NCBI GenBank assembly: GCA_002633005.1
Contig: NMRA01000395.1
Location: 76,858 to 106,974 of the forward strand
Source of the DNA: Phoronis australis
Taxonomy: Eukaryota > Phoronida > Phoronidae
Reading direction: 5' to 3'
Length of the DNA: 30,117 nt
Part shown: one piece after another, positions 20,812-29,616 of the stretch
How positions within the stretch are numbered: the stretch's first letter is position 1
Layout of the letters: every line of letters begins with the position of its first letter
Notes under the pieces: model-generated
Seen by the model: the letters and a program-made list of their open reading frames with translations, nothing else
Database searches by the model: none
What the model was told of the DNA's origin: nothing
Translations under genes and position numbers: made by a program

Positions 20812-22134
20812 CTTGTAAACCGCTGTTTTGTACCCGGAACCGAGTTGATACACGTACGGGTAACCAATTCACGCATTACCATGCTCATCAATCCCTTATA
20901 CACCATTGCTGCTACGGGAAAGGAATTCCATTGATATGAATTATATTCTGCACCAGTGAGCAGGAGCATATAGCCGTGTCACTTGCGGTGATCATTTATG
21001 TAGTTATAGCGCCTTACCATTTTAATAGTCAATTTAATGAATCCATATGCTCCCATAATTAAAGATTTATTGCGTATTATTGGATGATTTGCTACGAATA
21101 GAGCACGTGCTCATTAAGCTCTTGATCACAATGAATCTAACGAGGCCAGACAGAATCAGTAGCGTCATTATGTTGTTGTCAATGTTGAAGCTATTAGTAG
21201 TCTTTACAAAACAACATCTAATTTCAGTTATAAGCACAGATTGCATAATTGTTTAAAACGAAAAATATAACGTACAATAATTGGAGTTAAGTTCAGAAGG
21301 CACTGGAAACCATACACTATATTTGGGTGTCAAAGATATTGTATGTATACCAATATGTATACAGATGAGGACAGGTATTAACATATACATTGAATGCAAC
21401 ACGATTTCCATTGATATATATGTAGCTACAACTCAAAAATATCCTTAAAATGTTAAAATATGTAAATAAATCAATTTCTTTGTAAATGTTGTGTCGATAA
21501 AGATCAAGAATGACAACGAGTTATACATATACGAAGTGTAAATAAGACATTTTAAGTGAAGAAATAAGCAACGGTTTAGGTAAATTTATGTAGTCAATGT
21601 CAGTTTGAGCAACTAATCATTCTCCTTTCAAGGAGAAATTCAGCAAAATTTTGGAATAAAGACATATTTTTACTGGCATCAACTTGTCTATATCAATTAA
21701 GCAAAATGTAATTTTACGAAAACCATTCGAGAATTCTGAGTAACAGGTGTGATTATCTGGGTGTTTTAGAAAAGCTACTAGGTTCTCTCATATTCGTAAA
21801 CTGCGCAATGAAATATGACATAGACACTGTTACACCAACACTAGGCTAGGCGAGGTGCTCTAACCCTAGCGGTTTCTTAGGACATCAGACGAAATCTGGC
21901 AACAGCAATATACGTTGTATAACCAGCCAAGTAGCCAGTCAAGACTATTCATCAAGGCTGAGCCGATTTAACTGAGGAATTCTAATCACCAGTGGTGTTT
22001 ATCGTGATGAATCTCCTAAAGATCTGACTGAGGGGAGAAAAGAGACAGAACCTTGTGTGATTCAAAATGTTACAACTGCAGTACTGGCGATAACGAAAAT
22101 AAACCTCTTGATGATATGAGTATGGGTCTTGTGA
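20812..22134. other. AT-rich non-coding stretch
   Basis: No ORF with a recognisable domain and no second copy of any segment in this window. It lies within the proposed first intron of the minus-strand peptide gene. Confidence 0.5.
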
Positions 22135-22470
22135 TCTCGCGACAGCCGCACGATACCAAAGAAGGTCATGACTTTTTGCAGTCGCATGATAATAAAAAGA
22201 CCTTTACCTCAGACAATTGTAAGATAATGGAGAAGAACTACGTGTTCAGTCAACTGCACTTCAGCTTGGTACCGGTTACCCGCAAACAAATTAGAAAATT
22301 GTGATGGGTATCACAAACTCAGCAATCTCGCGAAAGGAGATTGTGTGATCGGAGGCCAGTGGAGGCCAGTGGAGGCCAGTGGAGAACAGTGGAAGCCAGT
22401 GAATTAGAGGAGGCAAGTGGAGGCCAAAAAATCACGTGCTTTGCTTGCAATACTTGCAGATGTCTCGCGA
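22135..22470. promoter_or_regulatory. Cluster of three TCTCGCGA motifs, candidate CpG-type promoter
   Basis: TCTCGCGA occurs at 22135-22142, 22326-22333 and 22463-22470, and a related TTCGCGAGG follows near 22493. This is the core of the CGCG promoter element. Sequence to the right becomes GC-richer up to about 22870. No first coding exon is confidently recognised, so the driven transcript is unknown. Confidence 0.4.
22351..22430. repeat. 10-bp minisatellite (GGAGGCCAGT)n
   Basis: Three perfect units at 22351-22380 are followed by GGAGAACAGT, GGAAGCCAGT and two more degraded units. It lies between the second and third TCTCGCGA motifs. Confidence 0.9.
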
Positions 22471-23622
22471 AGTCTTGTGTGTTCTTGCGTTTTCGCGAGG
22501 TTTTACGTTTACAGAACGGGTGCCAGGTCAGTGAATTGTGCCAGTTAATATCTTAGTCTTGATCTGAGCCAAGTGCTCAGATTACTGGCTCAGGAGTCTC
22601 TTACAGTACATGTAGGTTTCGGCGGCGGTTCTAAGATATCATCTGTGGCCGGGAACCAACATTTTGTCTCGCAGACAATCGCAGAGTGTACAAGTGCGGA
22701 GCGCCGAATGGGTGGAGGCCGGGAAGGGGTTCTCCAGTTCCGCCCAGGGGAAAATTTTGTTTTTGCCTCTGGAAACAATTATTTTTCTTGATTTTGAACT
22801 CTAATCAGCTCTCGACGGCTCTACTTTGGCCAGGTCACTCGCAGGTTCCCAGCGTGCCGGTAGGTGGTCGGTAGCCAGCACGCAGGTATTACTTAATTTT
22901 CCTGGGGATTTCTTTTACACCGGCGTTTCTGATTGACTAGTCAAATTCTCCATAGGCAGCACTTTACGCAAACAACCTGGCATTACTGATGGACTTTTAA
23001 AAGTGTAAACGTGGTAAGTTGGTACCTCAGACAAATCAGTGCTTAAAATTTATGTTCAGGAACGGTGAATCCTAGAAATTGTAGTTGCGCCTTTCCGGAG
23101 TGCATCTTTCTACTGTCGATGACTTTTGCGTACGATACTGTACTGTATTCACACAGCATGAAGAACACACCGGTTAAATCGGCCAGTTATGCGTTTATTA
23201 TACATGTATGTGCTTCAAGCACGCGACTATTGAACATAACTGCAGAAACGAAATAGTTGCTGCGACGCCACTTGCATGACAAGGTTAAAATCGTTCACAG
23301 TCCGCCATTTTTTCACGGTGTTGTAAACCTAACCTAACCAATGACTGCTGAGGTTACATCAACCAATGCTAAAGCGCATGCCACTGCGTGATACCTGCGT
23401 GCTGGCTAGGCACGTAGGGGACCAGCAAGGCCAGGTCGCTGTTTGCAACAAGGCAGCAAAATCCCACGACCCAGATTGGATTCTGGAATCCGACGTTGCT
23501 GCACGGCGAAGAAAGAAGATTTTTAAATTAAACAAACTAAAAATTATTGTTTTAAAACCTTTAAACAGTTTAATCGCGGTAGTTCCATTTGTCATTTAAA
23601 AATGGAAAATTCGTGAAATTGT
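22471..23622. other. Moderately GC-rich stretch, no assignable gene
   Basis: The plus-strand frame at 23366-23520 (start MLKRMPLRDTC) has a more code-like composition and follows a CCGCCATTTT motif near 23304. I recognise no domain and see no clear splice sites, so no gene is called. Confidence 0.4.
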
Positions 23623-23690
23623 AAGCACTCGAACTCACAACCTATTGGTCACAATACGTATCACACTTCCAACTATAACACCGTGCCAAG
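23623..23690 (-). repeat. tRNA-derived SINE or tRNA-pseudogene remnant
   Basis: On the minus strand a box-A-like TTATAGTTGGAAG is followed about 35 bases later by a box-B-like GTTGTGAGTTCGAGT, in the order and spacing of a tRNA promoter. Anticodon and T-stem pairing is broken, so it is not a working tRNA. Confidence 0.4.
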
Positions 23691-25379
23691 AAATCTACAT
23701 GTTAATGGTCCGCAGCGTTCCCGCCCCAACATGCTTCTTTCCCTAATGTTTATAACATGCTTTACATTTTGTTAAACCAGTTCGTAGCGAAATGTGTTGT
23801 GTTTAAAGCAGTCTTAAGTTTCCCAAAAGGCCAAATCCGTTTGTTGTGTTGGCATTCAACCACGCGCATGCTTTGCAAATCGTCTTAATTTAATGTTTGG
23901 CAAATAAGGAATTGTTCGTTTCTGATTGATTAACTCGGGCTTCGATTAAAGGTTACGTCCAACCAGCAGTTTACGTTTCTTCATCGTCGCCCAGGTGACG
24001 TTTTAAAAAAATGAAGTGGTTTTCTTCATCGTGCATTGGAGCAGACGACGGAAAAATAGTGATAATTCTCAGCACCACTGCCAGACGTCTGGGATATCAC
24101 ATACATGTACAAATCGCACGACAGCGGGATTACTTAGCCACAGTTTCCATAACAATAGTGCCGCATGTCTGAATCGGACACTTGAAATCGAGTCCGAGCA
24201 CCCCCAGCACGCACGCTCACGCTAAAATTCCACACATAGTCAAATCTCGTTTCGACCGTATTATGTTACTTACCGTGGTCAATTAACAAACTCGAAATTT
24301 TCTCACGCTTTTGCTGTTTTTTTTTTCGCGACCGCCAAGGGGAAGGAGACCCTATGAGTGTGTACGTAGCTCCTCGTTTGCACAGAGAACAAATCAGAGA
24401 ACAAATGCAGTTGATAGTGCGTTGCGTTTCTTCTCCAACTCAACAGAAGTTATGTGTGTGCGTGATTTGTAATGGGGTGTTTCATAAAAAGCGCGATTGT
24501 ACTAGGATAATTAAAAAACTGCGGAAACACAGTTTACACAGTTTTTCGGATCAGACTCGATCATATCAAGTCGTGTTGATATCGCCCAATTTTGTTGCTT
24601 GTATTTCCCGGGGGAATATGATATAACTCTGACCGTTGCTATTACCGCGTTTGCTGGGCATGGTTTATCGAACTCCTGCAGCTAATGAGAAATTACGAAA
24701 TGGTTGCTAATGTGTCATAAATGCACAGAACTGCCAGGTTATTGTTTATCTATAAACGTGTATCTGCACACTGTCGAGGGAATTAAAGGGTTGTTTAGTG
24801 AACAATCTATTCAATTTTCCCAAATAACTGTTGACATTCCACTAATCATCTTGGTCATCAACCGTAGAGTGAATATATTTCTGCTCGTCTCAACGTTTTT
24901 GTTCTTCCACCCCAAAAAAGTGGTCCGGCAACGAGAACCAGCTTAGTTTAATTTGGATTTGAAATTCAGAATGCACAGCATCTGACTTTAACTTACATTT
25001 AATTCCCACGACCTTAGCTTCACAACTATATGGGCATATCACCTGTTATCGGGAATGTGATAGTCTAAATCTTCGCAAAACATCCCTCATTGTCAGTAAT
25101 TAGAACACGTATCCAAGACATAAAAATAAATTGAAAGAAGTACTTGGAAACTTAAAAGTTACGTAAATAATAAGATCTTGGCTATATAAATCCTAGCTGC
25201 CATCATGTTAATTAAGTTTCTTACGTGCAAACCGATTTTTAGCTGTATACAAACATTTGATAACTTCTAGTGTTGTACTCGATGCTAGTTTCACTCATCA
25301 TTGATAGTAACACTGTAAAGTTGCAGATCTCAAATCCATCTGAACGTTACAGGAGGCATCGACATCATGGCAAACTTAC
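23691..25379. other. Non-coding stretch, no gene recognised
   Basis: ORFs at 24016-24225, 24354-24626 and 24704-24946 (+) show no domain or splice context. It lies within the proposed first intron of the minus-strand peptide gene. Confidence 0.45.
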
Positions 25380-25418
25380 CGTGTGATCCTCACTGAATGA
25401 ATGCTTTGGAAAACTGAT
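25380..25418 (-). other. Predicted non-coding first exon of the minus-strand peptide gene
   Basis: Starting about 30 bases after the TATA box and ending at a strong donor (GATCACAG|GTAAGT), this would be a short 5' leader exon. The transcription start is estimated from TATA spacing only, and the link to the signal-peptide exon 5.9 kb downstream is inference. Confidence 0.35.
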
Positions 25419-25440
25419 AATAGTTCGCTGACAGTTCATC

Positions 25441-25484
25441 CTTATATAGACGTGCTACAATAACGCCAGACCCAGGTGACGTCA
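25441..25484 (-). promoter_or_regulatory. CRE-TATA promoter, minus strand
   Basis: A perfect cAMP response element TGACGTCA (25484-25477) lies 28 bases upstream of TATATAAG (25448-25441), both oriented or compatible with minus-strand transcription. A GTAAGT donor follows 61 bases after the TATA box. CRE-TATA promoters are typical of inducible, tissue-restricted genes such as peptide-hormone precursors; this is suggestive only. Confidence 0.5.
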
Positions 25485-25877
25485 GAAATTTGCGGCTTGT
25501 TCCGGAAACTCCGTCATTTCAATAACTTTTAAGAACAGATTATTCACATTGTTTATCAAATAGCCGCACATAGGATCCGTTAGGTACGGAAATCTAGTGA
25601 ATGACATGTCCGCATGATGCTTCTCACGATGCTTCTTATTTTTTAAAACAAGTGATTGTCTGATATCAACCCCAGCACACAAGCGAATCTGGAAACTTCA
25701 CGGTCACAATAAAATATTCTGATGTGTGAGCTAATCTTTACTAGGGAAGTGGCAAGGTATTTTAAAACTATTTAAACTTATGAAGCCTCGAGCTTTGATT
25801 TCAGCAAATGTCTGGCCGACAACGTTGAGAATAGCGGATTTTCAGAGCAAACGAACTGCGCATTGCGCATGTGCGAG

Positions 25878-26278
25878 TTACTTCCTGCACGAAGGCTCAT
25901 GGAATAGCTTGTGGTCAGGCATGTCTTGAGGAGGCTGGATAGTGTGTGCATTTGGAGTGCAAACTATAAACCATGTTTCATTTTTTTGCTTTATAATACC
26001 AAGCAAGTCCTCTCTCTCGTTTGTAAACACAGCGTAGCTATGATCAGTGACCGTGTGGCCGAGGGCACGACTGTCGTCAGTCATGTTCAGTATTGGGGCT
26101 ATCGCGTTGATTTCGAAATCTCCTCCGGTTTCAGACAAGTTTAGAGTTCTTGGGTTGCTTAACTTTTGAAGCTTTCGCCGTGGATATGCTACAGACGTTA
26201 ATTTTAAGAGGAAACTCCGTCGGAATGTTGTTCTTATACGTCTTTTTTTTCCACCAGGAAAATGTTCGCTGCACACGC
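25878..26278 (-). pseudogene. THAP protein, C-terminal part (separated by insertion)
   Basis: Open on the minus strand from the target duplication to a stop at 25880-25878. It starts RVCSEHFPGGKK, the C-terminal CxxHF of a THAP domain and its usual GGK continuation, followed by a basic segment and about 100 polar residues ending in HEPSCRK. There is no transposase core. The missing N-terminal half of the same domain lies at 27255-27063 in the same frame when the 784-bp insertion and one copy of the duplicated GATGGCCCC are discounted; lengths 193 + 401 = 594 nt give exactly 198 codons including the stop. No in-frame stop occurs in either part, so the insertion looks recent. Confidence 0.75.
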
Positions 26279-27071
26279 GATGGCCCCTAGGCAATTACAT
26301 CGCACTGGATGCCACAGGCATTCAGGGGTGATAGTACATCATCACAAAAAGTTACTCATTTCAAAATACAGCAAATAAAATCAAATGAACCATACATATA
26401 GGAACACGGAGTTGTAATTAACACATTCCACGACTCTGGATACAATTTAGTCAGCAAAACGAACAAATCGATGAAAATCTGTCGCGGTTTGCTCGAGTTT
26501 TTCTCACTTACCGGGTGCCATTTTGAGGAGGTTACGAGGAATTACTCATGTTGACGAATAAAAAGTCCCAACTGACACACATCTTACAAGTTTCACCCAA
26601 TACCTTCTCATGCTATTTTACAAGTGTCGCACGCTAGCGTCACGCGCTAACGTCACGCGCTAACGTCACGCGCTTCGCTCAGTCTCGCGCTAACCTTTGC
26701 CTAACTCACGTGATTCAGTTGACATGCTTTGTGGTTATCGCGCACGCGGTGATAAAATTAAAGGCAACCAAAAAAGTGGAGTTGTAATTCTTCGCCAAAG
26801 TCAACTTAATTCTCACAACTTAGCTTCATCAAAGACATGTGTAAAAGTAGAAGTAGAAAGGACCAATGATGAAAGTAAGTGTTTTTTAAATGATAGTTTT
26901 AAGTGTAGAATGTATTTTTGACGAGGTGAAACTCGGAATTGGTAACCCAAATCCGGTCACGGCCCGTTTAAAATACACTGAAGTAACGAAATAAGTACAG
27001 AAAGCGAATGGAAGTATTGTAGCCCCTATATGGCCAACCGAGGGGCTACGTGTTGCCTGCTAGATGGCCCC
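26279..27071. mobile_element. 775-bp insertion in a THAP ORF, 9-bp target duplication
   Basis: GATGGCCCC occurs at both borders (26279-26287 and 27063-27071), and the THAP reading frame is continuous across it once the intervening 784 bp are discounted. The inserted piece (26288-27062) starts TAGGCAATTACATCG and ends GGCAACACG-like when read inverted (TAGCAGGCAACACG), so terminal similarity is weak. Near the right end is a 9-bp perfect stem, GTAGCCCCT and AGGGGCTAC (about 27020-27050), followed 11 bases later by CTAG. It contains a CpG-rich minisatellite and no recognised protein. An 8-9 bp duplication suggests hAT, MULE or P-type mobility; the hairpin plus CTAG recalls Helitron ends, which do not duplicate targets. 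Confidence 0.7.
26638..26676. repeat. 13-bp minisatellite (CGTCACGCGCTAA)n
   Basis: Two perfect units (26638-26650 and 26651-26663) and a third diverging one, with related CGCACGCTAG and CTCGCGCTAA on the sides. Very CpG-rich for this window and confined to the insertion. Confidence 0.85.
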
Positions 27072-27255
27072 GCGTTGGTTTGAATGCGCTAAATCTCCCC
27101 TTACTCCCAGCTCTCCTAATGTTGTTTATCCATTTTTCACGAAGTTCTTGGTTTGCAGGGAACACATAAAAACTCAGATTTTTATATCTCTTGTTGTTTT
27201 TGAAGCAGCCGGGAACACAACAAGTGTATCCGCCATAAGTTTTCTTCGCGCTCAT
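27063..27255 (-). pseudogene. THAP protein, N-terminal part (separated by insertion)
   Basis: ATG at 27255-27253 starts MSAKKTYGGYTCCVPGC, followed by LSFYVFP, the invariant Trp in LREKWINNI and FKPTRGH, which is the first two-thirds of a THAP domain with the CxxxC pair intact. The next residues (R-VCSEHF) are found 784 bp away at 26278. On this side the frame runs a few codons into the insertion and stops. Upstream, 247 bp of leader reach a terminus AGGGACATTGTC next to TTAA. THAP domains bind specific DNA through a zinc-stabilised beta-alpha-beta fold; here it is probably a transposon-encoded binding protein rather than a host regulator. Confidence 0.75.
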
Positions 27256-27506
27256 ACCGTGTATTATGCTTGTTACTATGGCCGCTTTCGGAATCTTGAC
27301 CACAGCACCCACAATGCACCATTTTAATCTAATTTCAATATGGCGTCGCTGCAAATCCGCTATTATCAATCTGTACTAAAATCACAAAGGCACACAGGAT
27401 TTTAGTGTTTTACATGTATAGCTGTTGTCAAAACTATTACGTCCGATTCCGTCCAATGTTCAAAACAATTCGTTTTTCTGCTAATAAAATGACAATGTCC
27501 CTTTAA
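27256..27506 (-). mobile_element. Terminal region of the THAP-coding TTAA element
   Basis: On the minus strand the element begins AGGGACATTGTCATTTTATT just inside TTAA (27503-27506) and leads into the THAP start codon. AGG ends and TTAA again fit a Kolobok-type element, with ends different from the two other families here. I did not find the opposite terminus left of 25878, so it may be lost or too diverged. Confidence 0.5.
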
Positions 27507-27730
27507 AAGCTGCAATCATTTTCATAAGCTTTTTCAAAGTGGTACGTCGTTTACGGTCCATTGATACAATGTATAAAGGACAGTCACGTATAACTAAGTC
27601 ATTTAGACTAGCTCAAGTTCAAACATTGAAGTCTAACATGAGCAACATATCCGTGTATTCGTGGATATAACACAAATAAATTGAGAAATAAGGTGCCTAG
27701 TACAAATAACTTACATTGAAAATTAGTTAA

Positions 27731-27998
27731 AAGAAAGGGCAACGCTTTCATGTCATTTTTAGTAAAAATGCGTTTCGTTGTTTATCTAAGACATATTTTT
27801 CATTTAATTACGGCTTCCCGTACTTTTATTAGTTAGCCGTGCCCTATTCCGGAGTGACGTTTAGGGGGATAAGAATTTCCCGCCATTTTGTTTCTGTGTA
27901 TGAATTTTACTGTGAGGATCCGTTCTATTGTTGTTTTCGTTATGATTTCCTAAGAGCGTCGTCACCACTCCCCATCGTTTTCATATAGTCTGACTATG
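27731..27998 (+). mobile_element. Solo inverted arm of the AGGCGAAGGCAAC Kolobok-like family
   Basis: It follows a TTAA (27727-27730) and matches 7131-7300 in order: GCAAC...TTTCATGTC, GACATATTTTTCA, CGTAATT-like, CCGGAGTGACGTTT, CGCCATTTTG, CATATAGTCTGA. Homology stops at the base where the hAT terminus begins (27999). The rest of the element is not in the window on the left and should resume beyond the hAT element. Confidence 0.75.
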
Positions 27999-29342
27999 CA
28001 GGCCCGTAGGAAGGTAAAAATTATTGGGGGGGCACCGACCCTGGTCGATACGTAACTTCTAATTTCGAAACCACTGCATTGCACTGGGGTGTATATATCA
28101 ACGCTGTAAAATGAACTACTGCAACCACTAGGTACGTTTTGAATTATATGAAAAAATATGTCTACTAATAATAAGGTGTGTAACAGATGCCGTACTTTTA
28201 GAGTTAATTTTTTGTTAAGATTGACTGGAAATTTTTGGAGCAACATACATGCCGCTCATACGATTACTCTTGCTGAACAGTAAGAATGAAGGTGTGAAAT
28301 AATTATAAATGTTTTTATTTCCTCTTCAACATAAATCAGTGGACGTTGCCCTGCTGCACACAGGAACTCGGGCTGCAGCTACATGTAAGTCTAACGTGGT
28401 AAAAACCCCGAGTTGTGCCTTTCGCATTTCACTTCCTCGTACAAAATCGTTTGCCACATCCACCAAATTTAGCTTATCGCACATGTCTTTGTGAACATGG
28501 AGCAACATTAAATGGTTCAACCTCCCCTGTCCCATTGTGGAACGTAAATATGACTTAACACGCCTAAGAGCACTAAATGCTCGTTCGCTACTGGCATTTG
28601 TTGCAGGCATCACTAACGGCAAGTTTGCTAGTTTAATTACATTTTCGATCAAGTGTTTTTGACCGGCTGATAATTTCTGCAAATGATCCACGACACGAGA
28701 CAATGTTACCTCTTGACTACCATCCTGTGCATAATTGGCCCCAAACGTAGCCAGGTGACAGCGCAGTGTTGAATCAAAATCATCTTCATAAAAACTGATA
28801 ACATCTTGGTATTCATTTTCAAAGTTTTCCCCTTTTGCCGCCTTGAGTATCAGCTCCTCACACTGCATATAAATTTTGTAATCTTCTTGATCAAACCTGT
28901 CCCGTATTGATGCAATGATATTGTCAAGAGCTTCAAAATAAGTTCTTCTATAATAATCTTCTGGACTCGAAGAAAACTCCGGAGGCGCATTTCCTGTTTC
29001 GTATCTAGCGGGTTTTCTATTGCGTCTAGGGAGACCAGGATGTTTGACGTGATAATCCTTTGCACAAGCTAGGACTTCATCCCAGAAGTTTTTATATTCT
29101 CTGTCGTTTCTCATCCGTTCTAATGTAGTAAGGGTCATTTTGGCAATCTTTTGAGCCTCAGCCGCGGACATCTGAACGCTTTGTAAAGTTGTACTCAGAT
29201 TGTCAGCATGCACCAACAGGCGTTCTGAAAGTACTAATAGCGGAGAGGGAATTCTTGAAAATCGCGCACTTTGTGACAAGTTTCTGCAAATTGGTACAAT
29301 GTTAGGAATAGGTAAAACATCTCTAAAAAGCACCGCAAACAA
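27999..29342 (-). mobile_element. hAT transposon, 3' part, inserted in a Kolobok-like arm
   Basis: It begins CAGGCCCGTAGGAAGG followed by a G-run, a common hAT-type terminus, precisely where the host arm is interrupted. The transposase exon reads away from the far end toward this terminus, as expected. The opposite terminus was not found before the window ends, so the full length is unknown; the feature end is a minimum. Confidence 0.75.
28326..29283 (-). CDS. hAT-family transposase, C-terminal exon (ZMYM1/THAP12-like)
   Basis: The exon probably starts at 29283 after an acceptor-like CCTAACATTGTACCAATTTGCAG and stays open for about 318 codons to TGA at 28328-28326. It first shows LSTTLQSVQMSAAEAQKIA and a FWDEV helix, then a charged segment ending in EDYYRRTYFEALDNI, and then the hAT C-terminal dimerisation region: LPLVMPATNASSERAFSALR followed by RVKSYLRSTM and RLNHLMLLHVH. 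This order is typical of the invertebrate hAT group related to ZMYM1 and the THAP12/P52rIPK proteins. The N-terminal zinc finger and first catalytic aspartates should be in upstream exons that I do not find. With no stop codon inside, this is the best preserved transposase in the window. It may be recently active or domesticated, but the missing 5' part prevents a decision. Confidence 0.88.
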
Positions 29343-29616
29343 ACTGTGCTTACCCCCTAGTGGCCGCTACGCACAAAATCCAACATGGCCGCCGCCGAAA
29401 ATGGAATTTGGCATATCTCGACTATCATCATCACCAGATCATGTTGTAAATCAATGTTTTCAATATTTTTGGGTTCGGGGAGTTTATTTCTGGTGTTAGT
29501 TTTATGATTTGAGGCCATTAAAATATTTTTACACTTTCTATGAACTGAAAATACCAAACGCTTGTTCCCGAGCAGCTCCACTCTTGCATCTATTGGTTAT
29601 ATTATTTTTGTTGGTT
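29343..29616. other. Sequence between the hAT exon and the right-edge pseudogene
   Basis: It contains GGCGGCCATGTTGG on the minus strand (29382-29396 region), resembling a YY1 site, upstream of the hAT exon; this may be part of the hAT promoter or leader. Nothing else is recognised. Confidence 0.35.

Noticed and set aside
23359-23599. Overlapping ORFs on both strands near a CCGCCATTTT motif
   Set aside because: Plausible first exon region, but neither strand shows a recognisable protein or clear donor.
26520-26530. Minus-strand ATGGCACCCG|GTAAGT as a first exon for the THAP half at 26278
   Set aside because: The THAP halves join in frame across a 9-bp target duplication, so this start/donor inside the insertion is better seen as coincidental.
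26288-27062. Helitron interpretation of the insertion
   Set aside because: Hairpin and CTAG fit, but the 9-bp target duplication and lack of an A-T insertion context argue against it; kept only as a noted oddity.
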